DNA from: Sipunculus nudus
Taxonomy: Eukaryota; Annelida; Sipuncula; Golfingiida; Sipunculidae
Reading direction: 5' to 3'
Assembly: GCA_026874595.1 (NCBI GenBank)
Contig: CM049322.1
Coordinates: 6,123,900 to 6,187,899 of the forward strand
DNA: 64,000 nucleotides
Shown here: piece by piece, positions 1 through 14,059 of the stretch
Position numbering within the stretch: the first letter of the stretch is position 1
Layout: each line of letters starts with the position of its first letter
Position numbers and translations under genes: made by a program
The notes under the pieces: model-generated
Told to the model about the DNA's origin: nothing
Database searches by the model: none
Seen by the model: only the letters and a program-made list of their open reading frames with translations

Positions 1-53
1 GTCTCCACAGGTGGTGCTGCACGCTGTCCAGTTTGACCATTCTTCCCAAACAG
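1..53 (-). CDS. TSP1 exon 16, partial at window edge
   Basis: Only the first 53 nt are present ([18 protein letters not shown]). The flanking intron and the first codons match exon 970-1140, but the SNW and ACS part matches the 361-519 type. It therefore looks like a mosaic of the two duplicated exon types. Confidence 0.75.
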   Translation of the reverse strand, partial: MFGKNGQTGQRAAPPVE

Positions 54-1820
54 CTTTAAAGAAAAATGTAATTTAGTGGATGAGAAAAAGAAAGAGCGTG
101 AAAATGAATTTTTAAGAATTTGAAATGTACTCCAGAGTCGGAAATGTAACCTAGCGAACAAGATCCTCTTTGTGCGTTTGTGAGGTTTTAAGAATCGGCT
201 GATAATCAGTAAACTGTTAAGCAATTTAAACAAAATAACAACTCAGAAGTGTAACTTTGCTGTTATATTTATTCATCGTGTGCTTTGTAAACAATGAAGG
301 TATTACCATACACATTTATGATGAACTCTTGCATATTAAAACGATTAAGTAAGACAATACCTGGACAAGGGTTAAAATTGCATGTTCTGTTTTCCTGATC
401 TGGTCCTTGGCAGTCATTTACGGTGAATGATCCAGGGTCACAGGATCGATTTCTCTGTTGAAACCCGCCTCCACACGTGGCGCTGCACGCTGTCCAGTTT
501 GACCATTCTTCCCAGATAGCTTTTATAGAAAAAGATAATTAAGTGATAAAGAGGTAAGATAATGAACTTGAATCTCTGTAAATTTTGGATGTACTCTAAA
601 TTTGTTCAGAACCAGGGAAACGTTTAAGCAAATTTAAGCAATACAATATTCTAATAGTGAAAATATGCTATCATACCTGTTAACTGACTGAATTTTATTC
701 AAATATGTTGATAAAAGATAAGTCATGAATATAAATAATATATATATATATTTATATATGTATAATTTGCATTGTTCACATAGAGTGAATTCAATACATC
801 TCGGCGATAGTGCTCTACGTATGGTAGAAGAGTGAGCCGGCTTGAACGTTGCTCTCACGAAACAGATCTGTCGCACAAACTGATGAAATCAAACCAACCG
901 TACTTTAATTATTTATATATGTATATATATATACATAAAAATATATAGTAAGATTATTTTCAAAATCACCAGGACAAGGGTTAGTGTTGCATGTCTTGTT
1001 TTCTTGATCCAGGCCTATGCAGTCCCCTACAATGAATGATCCCTGGAATGTTCCAGGATGACAGGTTCGATTTCTATGTTGTAATCCGCCTCCACAGGTG
1101 GCGCTGCATGCCGTCCAGTCGGACCATTCTTCCCAAACAGCTTTAAAGAAAAATGTAATTTAGTGGATGAGAAAAAGAAAGAGCGTGAAAATGAATCTTT
1201 AAGAATTTGAAATGTACTCCAGAGTCGGAAATGTAACCTAGCGAACAAGATCCTCTTTGTGCGTTTGTGAGGTTTTAAGAATCGGCTGATAATCAGTAAA
1301 CTGTTAAGCAATTTAAACAAAATAACAACTCAGAAGTGTAACTTTGCTGTTATATTTATTCATCGTGTGCTTTGTAAACAATGAAGGTATTACCATACAC
1401 ATTTATGATGAACTCTTGCATATTAAAACGATTAAGTAAGACAATACCTGGACAAGGGCTAAAATTGCATGTTCTGTTTTCCTGGTCTGGTCCATGGCAG
1501 TCATTTACGGTGAATGATCCAGGGTCACAGGATCGATTTCTCTGTTGAAACCCGCCTCCACACGTGGCGCTGCACGCTGTCCAGTTTGACTATTCTTCCC
1601 AGATAGCTTTAATAGAAAAAGATAATTAAGTGATAAAGAGGTAAGATAATGAACTTGAATCTCTGTAAATTTTGGATGTACTCTAAATTTGTTCAGAACC
1701 AGGGAAACGTTTAAGCAAATTTAAGCAATACAATATTCTAATAGTGAAAATATGCTATCATACCTGTTAACTGACTGAATTTTATTCAAATATGTTGATA
1801 AAAGATAAGTCATGAATATA

Positions 1821-1868
<48 letters not shown>

Positions 1869-4800
1869 AATTTGCATTGTTCGCATAGAGTGAATTCAAT
1901 ACATCTCGGCGATAGTGCTCTACGTATGGTAGAAGAGTGAGCCGGCTTGAACGTTGCTCTCACGAAACAGATCTGTCGCACAAACTGATGAAGTCAAACC
2001 AACCGTACTTTAATTATTTATATATGTATATATATATACATAAAAATATATAGTAAGATTATTTTCAAAATCACCAGGACAAGGGTTAGTGTTGCATGTC
2101 TTGTTTTCTTGATCCAGGCCTATGCAGTCCCCTACAATGAATGATCCCTGGAATGTTCCAGGATGACAGGTTCGATTTCTATGTTGTAATCCGCCTCCAC
2201 AGGTGGCGCTGCATGCTGTCCAGTCGGACCATTCTTCCCACCAAGCTATTAAAAGAAAAATAGTTATTAAGAAAGGAAGAGAAAGTTGTAAAGAACCTAT
2301 GTGAGCTTATTATGCATTAGAAAATTTGCACACATTTTGAATGATGTAAAAAGTTAAATAATCGGTAATATTAACAAATGGTAAGAAGGGCAATATAGTT
2401 TAAATACCTGGACATGGAAATTCGTTGCACCACTGGGACTCCTGGTCTTCCCCTACACACTCTTTCTTGGTGAATGTACCTGGATTACAGGATCGGCGCC
2501 TGATCTGTATCCCTTGATCACACGTCTTATCACAACTTCCCCAAGCCGACCATCTCTCCCACACGGCAGGAACTACGGAGAAAAATATTACTGGTGGTAG
2601 TTTAGGTACTGAATACCTTCTAGCGGAAGTTCCTAGAATATAATATGTGATCTTCCAAAGCAACCGCAGAGATCCATTTTCCTCAAACACATTCTGGTGT
2701 TTTCTTTATAACCTCTATCATATGAACATATTTCATCCCCAAAACTATTCGGATATTTGAGGTTCTACTCTACCTAATAAAGCGCTTGAAATACAAATGA
2801 AATCACAACAAAAAATGCTGATGTTGAAAATATAGAAATTAAATTAAAATACCAATGAACATTTCAGGTAAAAAAGTGCAGTTATCGGTTGCCAAGGAAT
2901 CCTTTCTTGTAACTTGATCTGTCCTTATTTTGAAGTTCAAATTATGTGGAGAGAGAGAATATGAAAGAGAGGGGGATTTAGGCAGAAAAAACTGAAGACA
3001 AAGAAATATATAGTGAAAAAGAAAATAAAACGCAGGGTATTGTTGAGGTAAAAGGAAAATAATGCATGGATCGTGAACTTACACGGACAGGGTTGCATGA
3101 CACAGGGCATGTAGATCTCAGTTTGCCCCACACAGTCATTGACGGTGAAGGAACCAGGATTACATGTCCGGTTTCTCTCCCGGTAACCTGTTCCACACGT
3201 CACACTACACTCCCCCCAACTAGACCAGCCTTCCCAGCTGGCTGCAGCTGAAGAAGATTATACAGCATGACAGTTTACCACCAACAAAAAGCAAATTTGC
3301 ATAACATCTGCCTTTCGAGTAATTGTTAACACTGGGAACAATACCTTACTCATTTGTAACTTTATATGTATAGTGGTGTATGTGTTTATCACTAAATACT
3401 GAAAAAAAGTGTGATAATTATCAACTTCCAAAAGATAACTGTTGAAAATGTGTTAGAAGCAAGACCCATGTCTACAACCATTACTCGCTGCGTTTTCATG
3501 TTAATACCAACTTCATAAATTACAAAATCGTCTACGCACACTCTACAGTGCGTCTGACCTAAATTGAGCATGTCTGTGTTTGTTAGCAAATACATGGTAT
3601 AAATCGTTTCCATGAAACATCCAGAAAAAAATCTTGTCCACGAACATGTGCACTACACGTAAAAGGCGTGTAGAATTTTTATTTTAATTCTAGATATACA
3701 TGTAACAGACTATCATTTTTTCTCTCGTCAACTTTACTCACCCATACCAGCAGGAGTCACTAAGCGGATCATAAAATGGAATATTACTTTACCTAGACAA
3801 GGGTTTGTGTTGCAGGTTTGGTTCTCATTGTCGTCGCCTTCACATTCGTCCGTGGTGAGCGTGCCAGGAGTACACACACGTGTCCGGATCCTTATTCCTC
3901 CCCCACAAGATTCACTACAGCTACTCCAGCTTGACCACGTCGTCCAGCTCGCGGGAACTTAAAAAAAATGTTCAAGACGAATAATATTATAATATGACAG
4001 TGAAAGATTGGTCATTAATTTGTTGTGCATGGTGGTAGGCCTAGATTTATAAATACGTTCATGATTAAAAAAATAATTAGATTCAGTGTAAGTATATAAT
4101 AACATGTGCTATCATAACCTTTAATTTCTCTACGTAAAAAGAAATAGATCGGCTCCTATGGCCTTCCCTGTTAACTGAAACCAAGGAAACGTGAGTTGCA
4201 ATCTCACCCATAGGAAAAGCGAAATATCTCGTGGTCGGTCCACACTAAGGTGAGCTCTTTGTAGGCTTAACGATGCTGACATGTCCCGTGGACGTGTTTC
4301 ACTCGCAAACGGGTTTACCTATGGAGAGTTCCTGGGTATCATGACCCAGCAATGGTAATGATTTTACTCCCATGACCGGCGGGTGCGGTAGTGACAGTAC
4401 ATGGGTACAAATAATATAATGAAGAAACCGTGTGCTCTCGACCTTTCACGTAGTCCTATCCGGAATATTCTACAGATGTACAAAGTTAGATTAAAGAGTA
4501 GCTTTGTCGTCGTTATAAATGGAAGCACTCACCTCAATCTAAATACACTAACATATAATAAGGACAGGGTGCATTTTTGTTTTTTCTCATTCTCGTGACA
4601 TCCATGTGGAAGACGAGCATTTGAGTAGGATAGTCACACAGCGAAATGAAACACTGAAGCACAGGCATGACGTAGGACGTTGTTACTTGTGCAGGGTATA
4701 AAGTTACCTGGGTGAAAAGCTGGTTACCTTGGCAAGGTATAAAGTTACATGGTTGATAAAGCTTAGATTGTCCTAGACAGTCGTTGTCTTTGAATGAGCC

Positions 4801-6557
4801 TGGGTTACATTTTCGAGTTCTAATCCTGAATCCTCCTCCGCATGTCGCGCTACAGTTTCCCCAGCTTGACCATTTCTCCCACGTTGCTGGTTCTATAAAA
4901 AAATATGAAAGCGTAAAATTAGTTTGAAAAAGGTTGAAATATGTCTGTACTCATTTGCGTAGTGGTGTTGGTTAAAAACTCAAATAGCTCTCTATATTAT
5001 ATAATTGCATGTATTACTGTGACATTGTAATTATTATTGAATTATTTACGATTGAAACGCAGTAAGTCCTGTCAGGACAATAATATAATGGAAGGTACGA
5101 AGGGAATGAAACGTAAAAGCATGACTTAATTAAACTGTTCAGCTGTATACCAAATATTTTGCTTAAGGTGCGTGTAGTCTTCAATAAAAAGGGATGCTCA
5201 TATTAGGAACATTCTTCCCAACTATGTATACTGTTCGTTTTTTTTAGTAAAAGCTTGCAAGGTGACGTTTTATAATATTGAATGTATTAAGCATTAAGCC
5301 TATGATGAAGTATGTCTAAGCGAAACAGGGAAGCAAGTTAAAGTAATTATAACCTATACAAGGAAATGCATTTAGCTGCCTTTTCATGTACGTTGCAGTT
5401 TCTGCCTCGCGGCAAACATGGTTTGCCGGCGGCCACTCTTTTCCCATAAGAACTCCTTTATGTCTTTGCTGCGTGGCAATAGCATGCCTGCCTGACAAAG
5501 ACACGGGGACACCATGGGTACCTGGAAACCCGGTATGTTACTCCATTCAGAGGGAACTCTCATGCGTTCACCCTCACTGCTATATTACAAAACTGACGCT
5601 TGCAAATAGGAAATGGCTTTTAACTTTGTAAATTGTCGCCATGCGACAAAAGCACGGCAAAACGCGCATATGGAAAAGCCCCCCTTGGTGTTTGTTTACC
5701 TAGACAGGGAGCTGAGTTACATGACTTGTGCTCTCTGGACTCCCCTGTACAACCCTCGTTTGTGTCAGTACCGGGGATACATGATCGAACCCTCACTCGA
5801 ATTCCTCCACCACACGAAACGCTACAAGTGTCCCAACTTGACCATCTCTCCCACGCAGCAGGAACTGTGTAAAATAAAAGATTAATTTCATTGTTATCTT
5901 AGTAAGTGCAATATTACATAATAAAGTCGCATGATACATACATGTGCATGTTTGGTGATGATAGGGCAGACACTTATGCATATTGCACATATAAGCAAAA
6001 CAAGAGAATATCCGTTTTTCCGAGCAAATATCGTTAAAAAATTACATTCGCATGAGTTTCCATTCTCTAAGTTCATATTACACAATATAGAAAGAAAAAG
6101 GAAACTTACTTTTTTGTGTGAACACATTCCTTTTTTTTTTCTTGTTTCGAGCTGTATTATATTATGTACTTTAAACTCTGTACAATTTATACTGCCGTGG
6201 CAAAATGAATATGATATATGTCTGGAATGCTTACCTGGGCAGGGCTTTAGGACGCATGGTTTGTAGACCTCACTTTGCCCCATACAGTCAGTGATGTTCC
6301 GGGAGTCAGTATTACAAGTCCGGTTTCTCTTTTGGAAACCTATTGCACACGTCACACTGCACTCACCCCAATTAGACCAACCCTGCCAGCTTGCTGCAGC
6401 TAAAGACGATTGCAAATATTTGCATGTGGAACATGATGATGTCATCAGCATGTTTTCGTTTATTATATATCAATATTTCTTACCCATACCGTCTCAATAA
6501 AGTATTTTTACAAATATATTTTCTACCATTGACATATCAAAATCTTCCGAATAAAAA

Positions 6558-6615
<58 letters not shown>

Positions 6616-9486
6616 TGTATTGTGTGATTAACTAACGTTTATGTGTACCCAACAAGTGCTTTGCCACCATGTTTGATTAGAATTCTTTGAAAATTAAGGA
6701 AGAATAATTATGGTTTCAAGGTTTCCTACAATTTTTTAAAGGTAGAGTTATCTCAGCATTACGCAAGTTAGTGTGATTACATTTCGTCACAAGAAACATA
6801 ATATTAGGTCTACATTATTTACAAGTTGCAAATGGCCAAGGAACCTTGAATTATGGTGAAGATGACACCAAGTGTGCTCAAAATCATGCATTTTCCCCAA
6901 CAGGCATTAGAAATAGGTTTAGGTGATCGGATTTAGGCTATCCATGAATATTCTACCAGGAAAGCGGAAAATGCTAAGTTAATTTGTACAACGGCTACAA
7001 TCTGTGCCCATCTCACTAAACGAGAGTTAAAACCATGTTCAGTATAGTTAGCACAGTATAGGTCACAGTGACCGTTTCAAGACTTTTTACAGGAACCTCC
7101 CGGGATGATAATCAAATTAAAAGTTTCTAGGTTAAACTGATACCAATCTTGCAAATCTGTCTTATATGGTGCTCAAATCATATTTTTTTCAGAAATTATG
7201 CAGTAAATAGGTCACCATGACTTAATTCTAAAGATTTACCCAGGACTTCCGTATATGTCATGGTAGACGATTCTCGGACAAATGGGTACAAAACTGTGCC
7301 CTGACAACTCACTGGTTGCTCAGAATCATGTTTTCTGTCCGTTCTTCGCAAAATATGGGTTACCATGATATATTTACAGGTTGCCTAGTACCTCCATGGA
7401 TTTATGACAGTTTACAGTTCTTATGTCAAACGATTATTGACTGTGCACTGTTACTGGCTAGCCTGCTTGTTTTGAAGGTCTCAAAAAACGAGAAAATAAA
7501 TATAAAAAATATACAGGTGGCGTCACAAGTCTTCAGGAACTTATGGAATATTCCATGAACATTATCCATGGAAAGAATCGTGGCAATCAATGCATTGCTT
7601 ATTCTAATTTTAGGTGTCCAAGGAGGTTTTTTAAGGTCCTCTCTGGATGTAAAGTGAGAACATTCTAGGTTCAACGGTTTTTAACGGACGGACGGCACGA
7701 CAGACGGCTAGGCGGACGACCGGATGATCGACGGACAAAGCCTGATTGCTATGACTCGGATGGCTTTCAATCAGATGCGATAAAAATGCTGGACAGGGCA
7801 CTCTGCCTCTCAGAAGCCAAGTTTTTGTCTATAAAGATTCCAAAGGAGCGTTTCATGATAATATCAAGTGTAAAAGCAACCGCAGTATAAAATAGGTTGT
7901 AATAACCAATGCATATTACTTGGACATGGTATAATGTTGCACGGTTGATATGATACAGGTTGTCCTATGCAGTCGCTAATGTTGAGAGAGCCTGGAATAC
8001 ATGTCCGATTTCTGTACCGAAACCCTCCGCCACAGGTGGCGCTGCATCTGCCCCAACTCGACCACTCTTCCCACGTGGCGGATACTGTTAAATCATTAAG
8101 ATACATGTAGATATTTATGCATGCTATTGAGTTTATATATTATATCTTTTACCTTTAGTTTTTTTTTTTACAATTAACATTTATTAATAAATTTTATAAT
8201 ATTTCTAGTTGTACTCCTATGAAAATGGAAACGCTGGAATTGAATGTATAATTTAAGTGAAATAGGATAACCTGTGTAAGAGATATAGGCGAACATATAT
8301 GGTATAAAATTTATATTCAAACTAAAATGTCATAACCTGTGTAAGAAATATAGGCGAACACACCTGGAATTAAATGTATAATTTTACTAAAATGTAATAA
8401 CCTGTGTAAGAGATATAGGCATACATATATGGTATAAAATGTATAATCAGACTTAACTTTGATGACCTGTATAAAAGATATAGGGGAACAAATCTGGTAT
8501 AAAACGTATAATCAAATTAAAGTGTGATAACTTATGTAGCAGTTATAAGGGAGCGCACCTGGTATAGAGTATATAATTGAACAAAGATTACCCAGACAAG
8601 GGGACAAGCTACAGGACTGGTTCTGTCTTGATTCATCTCCACAGTCATCCGTGGTGAAAGTCTCCGGATTACAAGAACGAACTCTGACCCGAACTCCTCC
8701 ACCGCAAGAAACGCTGCATGTGTCCCAGCTGGACCATCTCTCCCAGGATGCGGGGACTTTTTTACAACAGTACACAACATAATCGTCATTGTGACTCTAA
8801 TGCCAGGATATGATACTGTATGATATTAGTAACAAATGTATCCTGTGCGATTACATGTATACATTTATGTTACACAGGACTAGGACATACATGACAATAA
8901 TTTCATTGAAACAGTTATCATACTTAATCCATTTGCCATTCCAGTAACCTAAATGTTTGATTTATATTATGAAAATCTCCCTGATATATAATACATTAAA
9001 ATAATCCTATTATACCGCACTGGCCAAGTTGAACAATCCGTCCTTTCCGAAAGTATTGACTGTGTATGATGATTTAGTGAAGAGAACATAAAGTATGAGA
9101 ATAAAGTGTGCCATTCCAACCAGTAACCCAAACCAGTGATATAAAATTCCAAATCATTATGTACCTCATATCACTACTTTGTAAGGAACATTAAACAAAA
9201 TTACAGTCAGATTTCTCTATTGCGACATCTGAGAAGCCGGCGTAAAGAACAGGACCGTTTTGTACCTTATTGTTATTTTTATGTTTTCTGTTCAACACGA
9301 TGCGTCATGGATGCTATCAATAAAGAAACTGCAGGTATTTTTTTTTTAATTTTCTTTTTAATATATTTAATATATATTTATACCGTGATGCGTATTTTGC
9401 ATTGAAAGACCCCGAACATTCACGTAATCATGCAAAATTCGTAATCCCCGACGGTGTCATGATCAAAAGGGATCAACTGTATACTG

Positions 9487-9532
<46 letters not shown>

Positions 9533-9592
9533 TTCATAAAAATGCATCAATGCATTAATGTCACTTTGATCCTGGAATGGCAATCAAACCCT

Positions 9593-9629
<37 letters not shown>

Positions 9630-9669
9630 TATCTATATATATATATATATATATATATATTTGCACACA

Positions 9670-9725
<56 letters not shown>

Positions 9726-12700
9726 GTATAGAGAGAGAGGCCGAGAGAAAGAGACAGACAGACAGAGAGAGAGTTTGTATGTATGTGAGCGCTGTGTTCT
9801 GCCACACACTTTCCATCAACGGACACCTTTCTATAATTCATTCAATTTGATTCCAAATTCAATTAAATAAACCCAGTTTGAATAAAGATAAACCATACCT
9901 GGGCAAGGTGAAACATTACACCGCTGGTACTCAGGACGCCCGAGGCTGCAGTAACCTTTGTGACAATAGCTGCTGTCGGGGCAATAACAGTGACGTGAGC
10001 GAATCCCACCTCCACAGGTCGCACTACACTGACCCCATCCCGACCACTCTCTCCACCCTCCATCCACTGCATACAAACAGTGTGTATAATGTATAGAATA
10101 CGAATAAGTAAAATCTCTATACAATATTTGTAATATTCATTCCATAATTTCAATTTGGGATGTGAAGTCATTCTTACACAACGTGTCCACAGGATAACGG
10201 GGTACCTTTGAGCAAGATTATTGTTATTTATGGTAACTCCCGCATTTGATTATCAGCGCAATCTGGTATTCGAACTTTGAACGATTTAGAAGGTTAAGAT
10301 ATTTATATGTTCCGTTAATCGTTAACTCCAATCATATTTCAACTCAATTTAGTGATTCTTTATATATTCCTGTTGGCGATCCACTAAAATGTATAAGGAT
10401 ACACAACGGAATTAGCCAGTTTTAATGCCTTACTCAAACGTTTTGTGTTTCACTAAATGAACACAGGATGGCGCTGATAAACATTTGCGTGAGTTACCAT
10501 AAATAACAATATTCTTGTTCAAAGGTACGCCATTATAATCAAGGTAACAACGTGGTTTGTAAACCGTGTGTAACAGATTCAGTGTATTTTACTAAATTAC
10601 CATAAGTAAAGTGGAACTTATAATACAGTCATACGTCGTCCTTACGGTATTATTTTTCATTGTCCAGTTATTGTCCACTGTATTATAAATTCATATCAAC
10701 GAACGGATATTATAAATGAACTGGAGATTGTTTGTTGTGAAGCTATTCTTATTTATTTATTTTTTTTTCCTAATTTAAATCTGTAAAAAAAATAATGGAT
10801 AAAATTACCCGTATTCCTCATACACCCAAATTAGTTTCATACCGATTTAAGAGCTTCATCCGAACAGCTTGAATACATCAGGCCTTCATGCACTTACATA
10901 GTAACAAGTATTAAACTGTATTTTAATATACAATCTTTGTCAAACAACCTTGTCGCGTAAATCATTAGAAGAGGTTTTGGGTTACCAAATGATTCAGTAT
11001 CTAAGAAGGTTTACTTCTACTGGAACCTCAAGGGGTTTCAAACATGGACTTGGATGCGAGTGGCCTGGACTCGGACTTACACTCGGTCTCCATGGTGTAG
11101 ATGCTTAATTACCAAACCTTGCTATCTGTGAGTTGGAAATATTATTAGAACAGGTGTCCAGGTTCCGTCAACATACCTGGGCATTCCTGCGTGTTACAGC
11201 GGGAGACCCTGATAGAACCTGGTCCGCAGGTGCCCGTGCGACAGTAATCATTATCGGTAGAACAGTAGCAGTATTTCAGTTGAAAACCGCCTCCACATGA
11301 CCTGCTGCAACTCGTCCAGCCAGACCAATGAGCTCGGTACCGGTATGCATCCACTGAAATAAACACCTCAGTATGATCAAACATGCCTTTAAGCAGAGAA
11401 AAAAATGTTGTAATTGTCACCTACTCTAATATAGATCACTGGTGAGGCCAAGAACACAGACGGCCCCTGGTACCAATAAATGACTCTAAATATTCTTACC
11501 ATCGTGTAGAATCAATTCAATTATAAAAAAAAATCACAAAATGTATTGTAGATAACTTTTAAAATTTAATGTTTTTGTGCTCGTGAGAAAATCATTCGAG
11601 TCCATTTTAGAGATATCATTGAGTCCGCTGACGTCGTTGTTACAGTAGGAAACACATTTCCAATGAAACTATAGTACTGCGCCACCTGACGGAGATATAA
11701 TCGGTTGTCGCCGAGTTTGAGGACATAAGATAGAAGTGTGTTTAGAGTTCGGCTCTGATGTCACAAGGTCAACAAGCGCCCGTGCCTCAAAGTCAGAATG
11801 GGAATAAATCTCAACAGGATTTGTGTGATTCGCTTTGGTGTATCAATTTAATATTATCGAATAGTTTCTGTATCAGACTGTTAAAAGCTTGAAAGAATAA
11901 AGTCTTTATGTTTACTTGACAGACAGGCTCAAACTGTCTGTCAAAAATGCCATTTATGTTTCTATAACAGTTGTATGACTATTTAGACAATAAATTCCAA
12001 AAGGCAGGATGCATTAAGCTTCATGTACACCTGTGGTATTTCTCCGGTCACTTCCGCAAAAGTAACGTTATGTGTACTAGGGCCCTGCGCGGGCTGAAAT
12101 ATTGGCCCCGAAGCCCGCCCCACAATCAAAGAAATAAATTCAGCCCGCCCCGCCCCGCCCCGCATTTTTCAGTTTCCGGCCCGCGGTCCAGCCCGCAAAA
12201 TAATTAATTATAGTTTTCGGATCTAAAGGTTTACATATCAAGATATTTTACAGCACATATATAAGACACGCTTATTATTAATATATACGAAATGTTTGTT
12301 GATTGGAATGAAAAAATTATTTGAATATGTTTTTGCAATATCTCAAACCATAATTCATGAAATATTTTTAAAGACATGATGATTGGTCAGATGGATTTAA
12401 TTTATACATAATAAATTAACATACCTTAAATATGTTTTCATATTTTACAGGGGAAATAAACAAACCTTTGGTTAATTGTGTCTGTTTATACTTAATTATA
12501 TAAAAAAGTAAAGAAAAAATTAAACTTCTTTGAAGTATTTGTACCCAAAGTGACCCTTTAGAATAGTATTGACTAATCACAAGCCATCAAACTAACGAGA
12601 TGTGTTGCTGGTTTATTTTTTTTTTTCAGTCACAAGCTGCTAATTAGCTGAAACTGAGACTAATCAGGTCAAGGGAGTAAAGGGGTAATCTGACCGATGT

Positions 12701-14005
12701 GGCTTTAGGTTCAGGATAATCATTGAGACCTAGACATGGCCAGAGCTTTGTTTCTTATAGTAATCATCAACATATTATGCTGTGACCAAACAGGGATTTG
12801 ACCAGCCAATGGTCAATGTCATTTACAATTAGACAGCACAAGGGGTCCACCTTAGGCTTTGTGCAGTTCCAGGTCAATTGAGTCACCTACAGAGTCAGCT
12901 GTAGCTACACACTGTCTATTACAAGATCAAAGGTAATCAAGCCCTTGCTTCACTCCCAGCCATATTATGTAATATGCGAGACCTGACACAAGTACAGGAT
13001 TACAGTTCATATACAACATCAGGCCAGGTAACTTTATACAAAGTTATGACCAGCTCCCATTGCAAAGACAATTGTTTAAAGTCTAGATTTCAGATTAAGG
13101 ATGCATCATCTATTTTGTATAACAAATTGATGTTATTCCTAGTAAAGACATTTGCATAGTGTTGTTACAACTGTCAGTCAGTGTAAGGGGTTAGTAGGAA
13201 TAATTTTTTTTTTCAAATTTACAACACCTGAAAACATTTTATACAAAAATACCAATTTCTTCAAATGATATTTTTAAGTATAATTTTATTTTCATGTTTT
13301 ACTGAACTGCCAGATCATCAACCCACAGCCCGCCCCGCCCCGCCCATCAATTTCTTAGATGTAGCCCGCCCAGCCCCGCGAAGATTCCTGTGCGGGGGCC
13401 GCGGGCTGCGGGCCCCCGCGGGCTGCGGGTCAAAACCCACCCCGCGCAGGGCCCTAATGTGTACACGATCTTATGCCTGCGTATGCAGTTAGTGTGCGTT
13501 ACGTGTGTTTATGCAGTATATTTCGATCGTTCAGGGTAGCGAATGAAAACGCCTACTCACATCGGACTGGGGAATTGCATACTTTGACGTCAGTGATAGG
13601 GTATTCTAGCAGATGGCTTATCTGCTCATGGATCTATATACAATAAACCCGATCTTGCTGCATACGTACCGCATACGCATAATTGTGAATGGAATCACAG
13701 GCGACCGTTTTCCAGCTGCCTTACGCATAATTACCGCAATCGCACATTGAATGCTGGCTTTACGCTAATTCGGTATTATGTGTCCGTTTTCAACGTAATT
13801 TAAACGAAATGCAGAATTGTCCACATCGTAATATCACACACACATAAAGCTACGTCTGGCAGTCTTCTATTGTGTCTGATAAACGACCTAGTGTCGTATG
13901 ATAGTTGCTTCGAATTTTATGTGAACATACCGAACGTTAAGTATAATATTAGCATTGAAAGCGCTTTTACATAATTTGAAAAGAACAGTATTCTACAAAA
14001 AGAAG

Positions 14006-14059
<54 letters not shown>

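Larger units (their letters stand above)
1..2239. repeat. Tandem duplication of ~1.09 kb inside the TSP1 gene
   Basis: Positions 1-1133 align almost base for base with 1088-2239, including introns, two exons and an internal (TA)n tract. The second copy's TA tract is about 18 bp longer. Only a few substitutions are visible, so the duplication is recent or is an unresolved haplotype. It may continue past the left edge. Confidence 0.9.

Noticed and set aside
9542-9850. Coding frame over TA and GA tracts
   Set aside because: Translation of microsatellites (IYIYIY and similar) only; the same applies to other TA-tract frames in the window.
12000-13490. GC-rich stretches as CpG-island promoters
   Set aside because: They are subterminal repeats of the hAT-like element, bounded by TIRs and target duplications.
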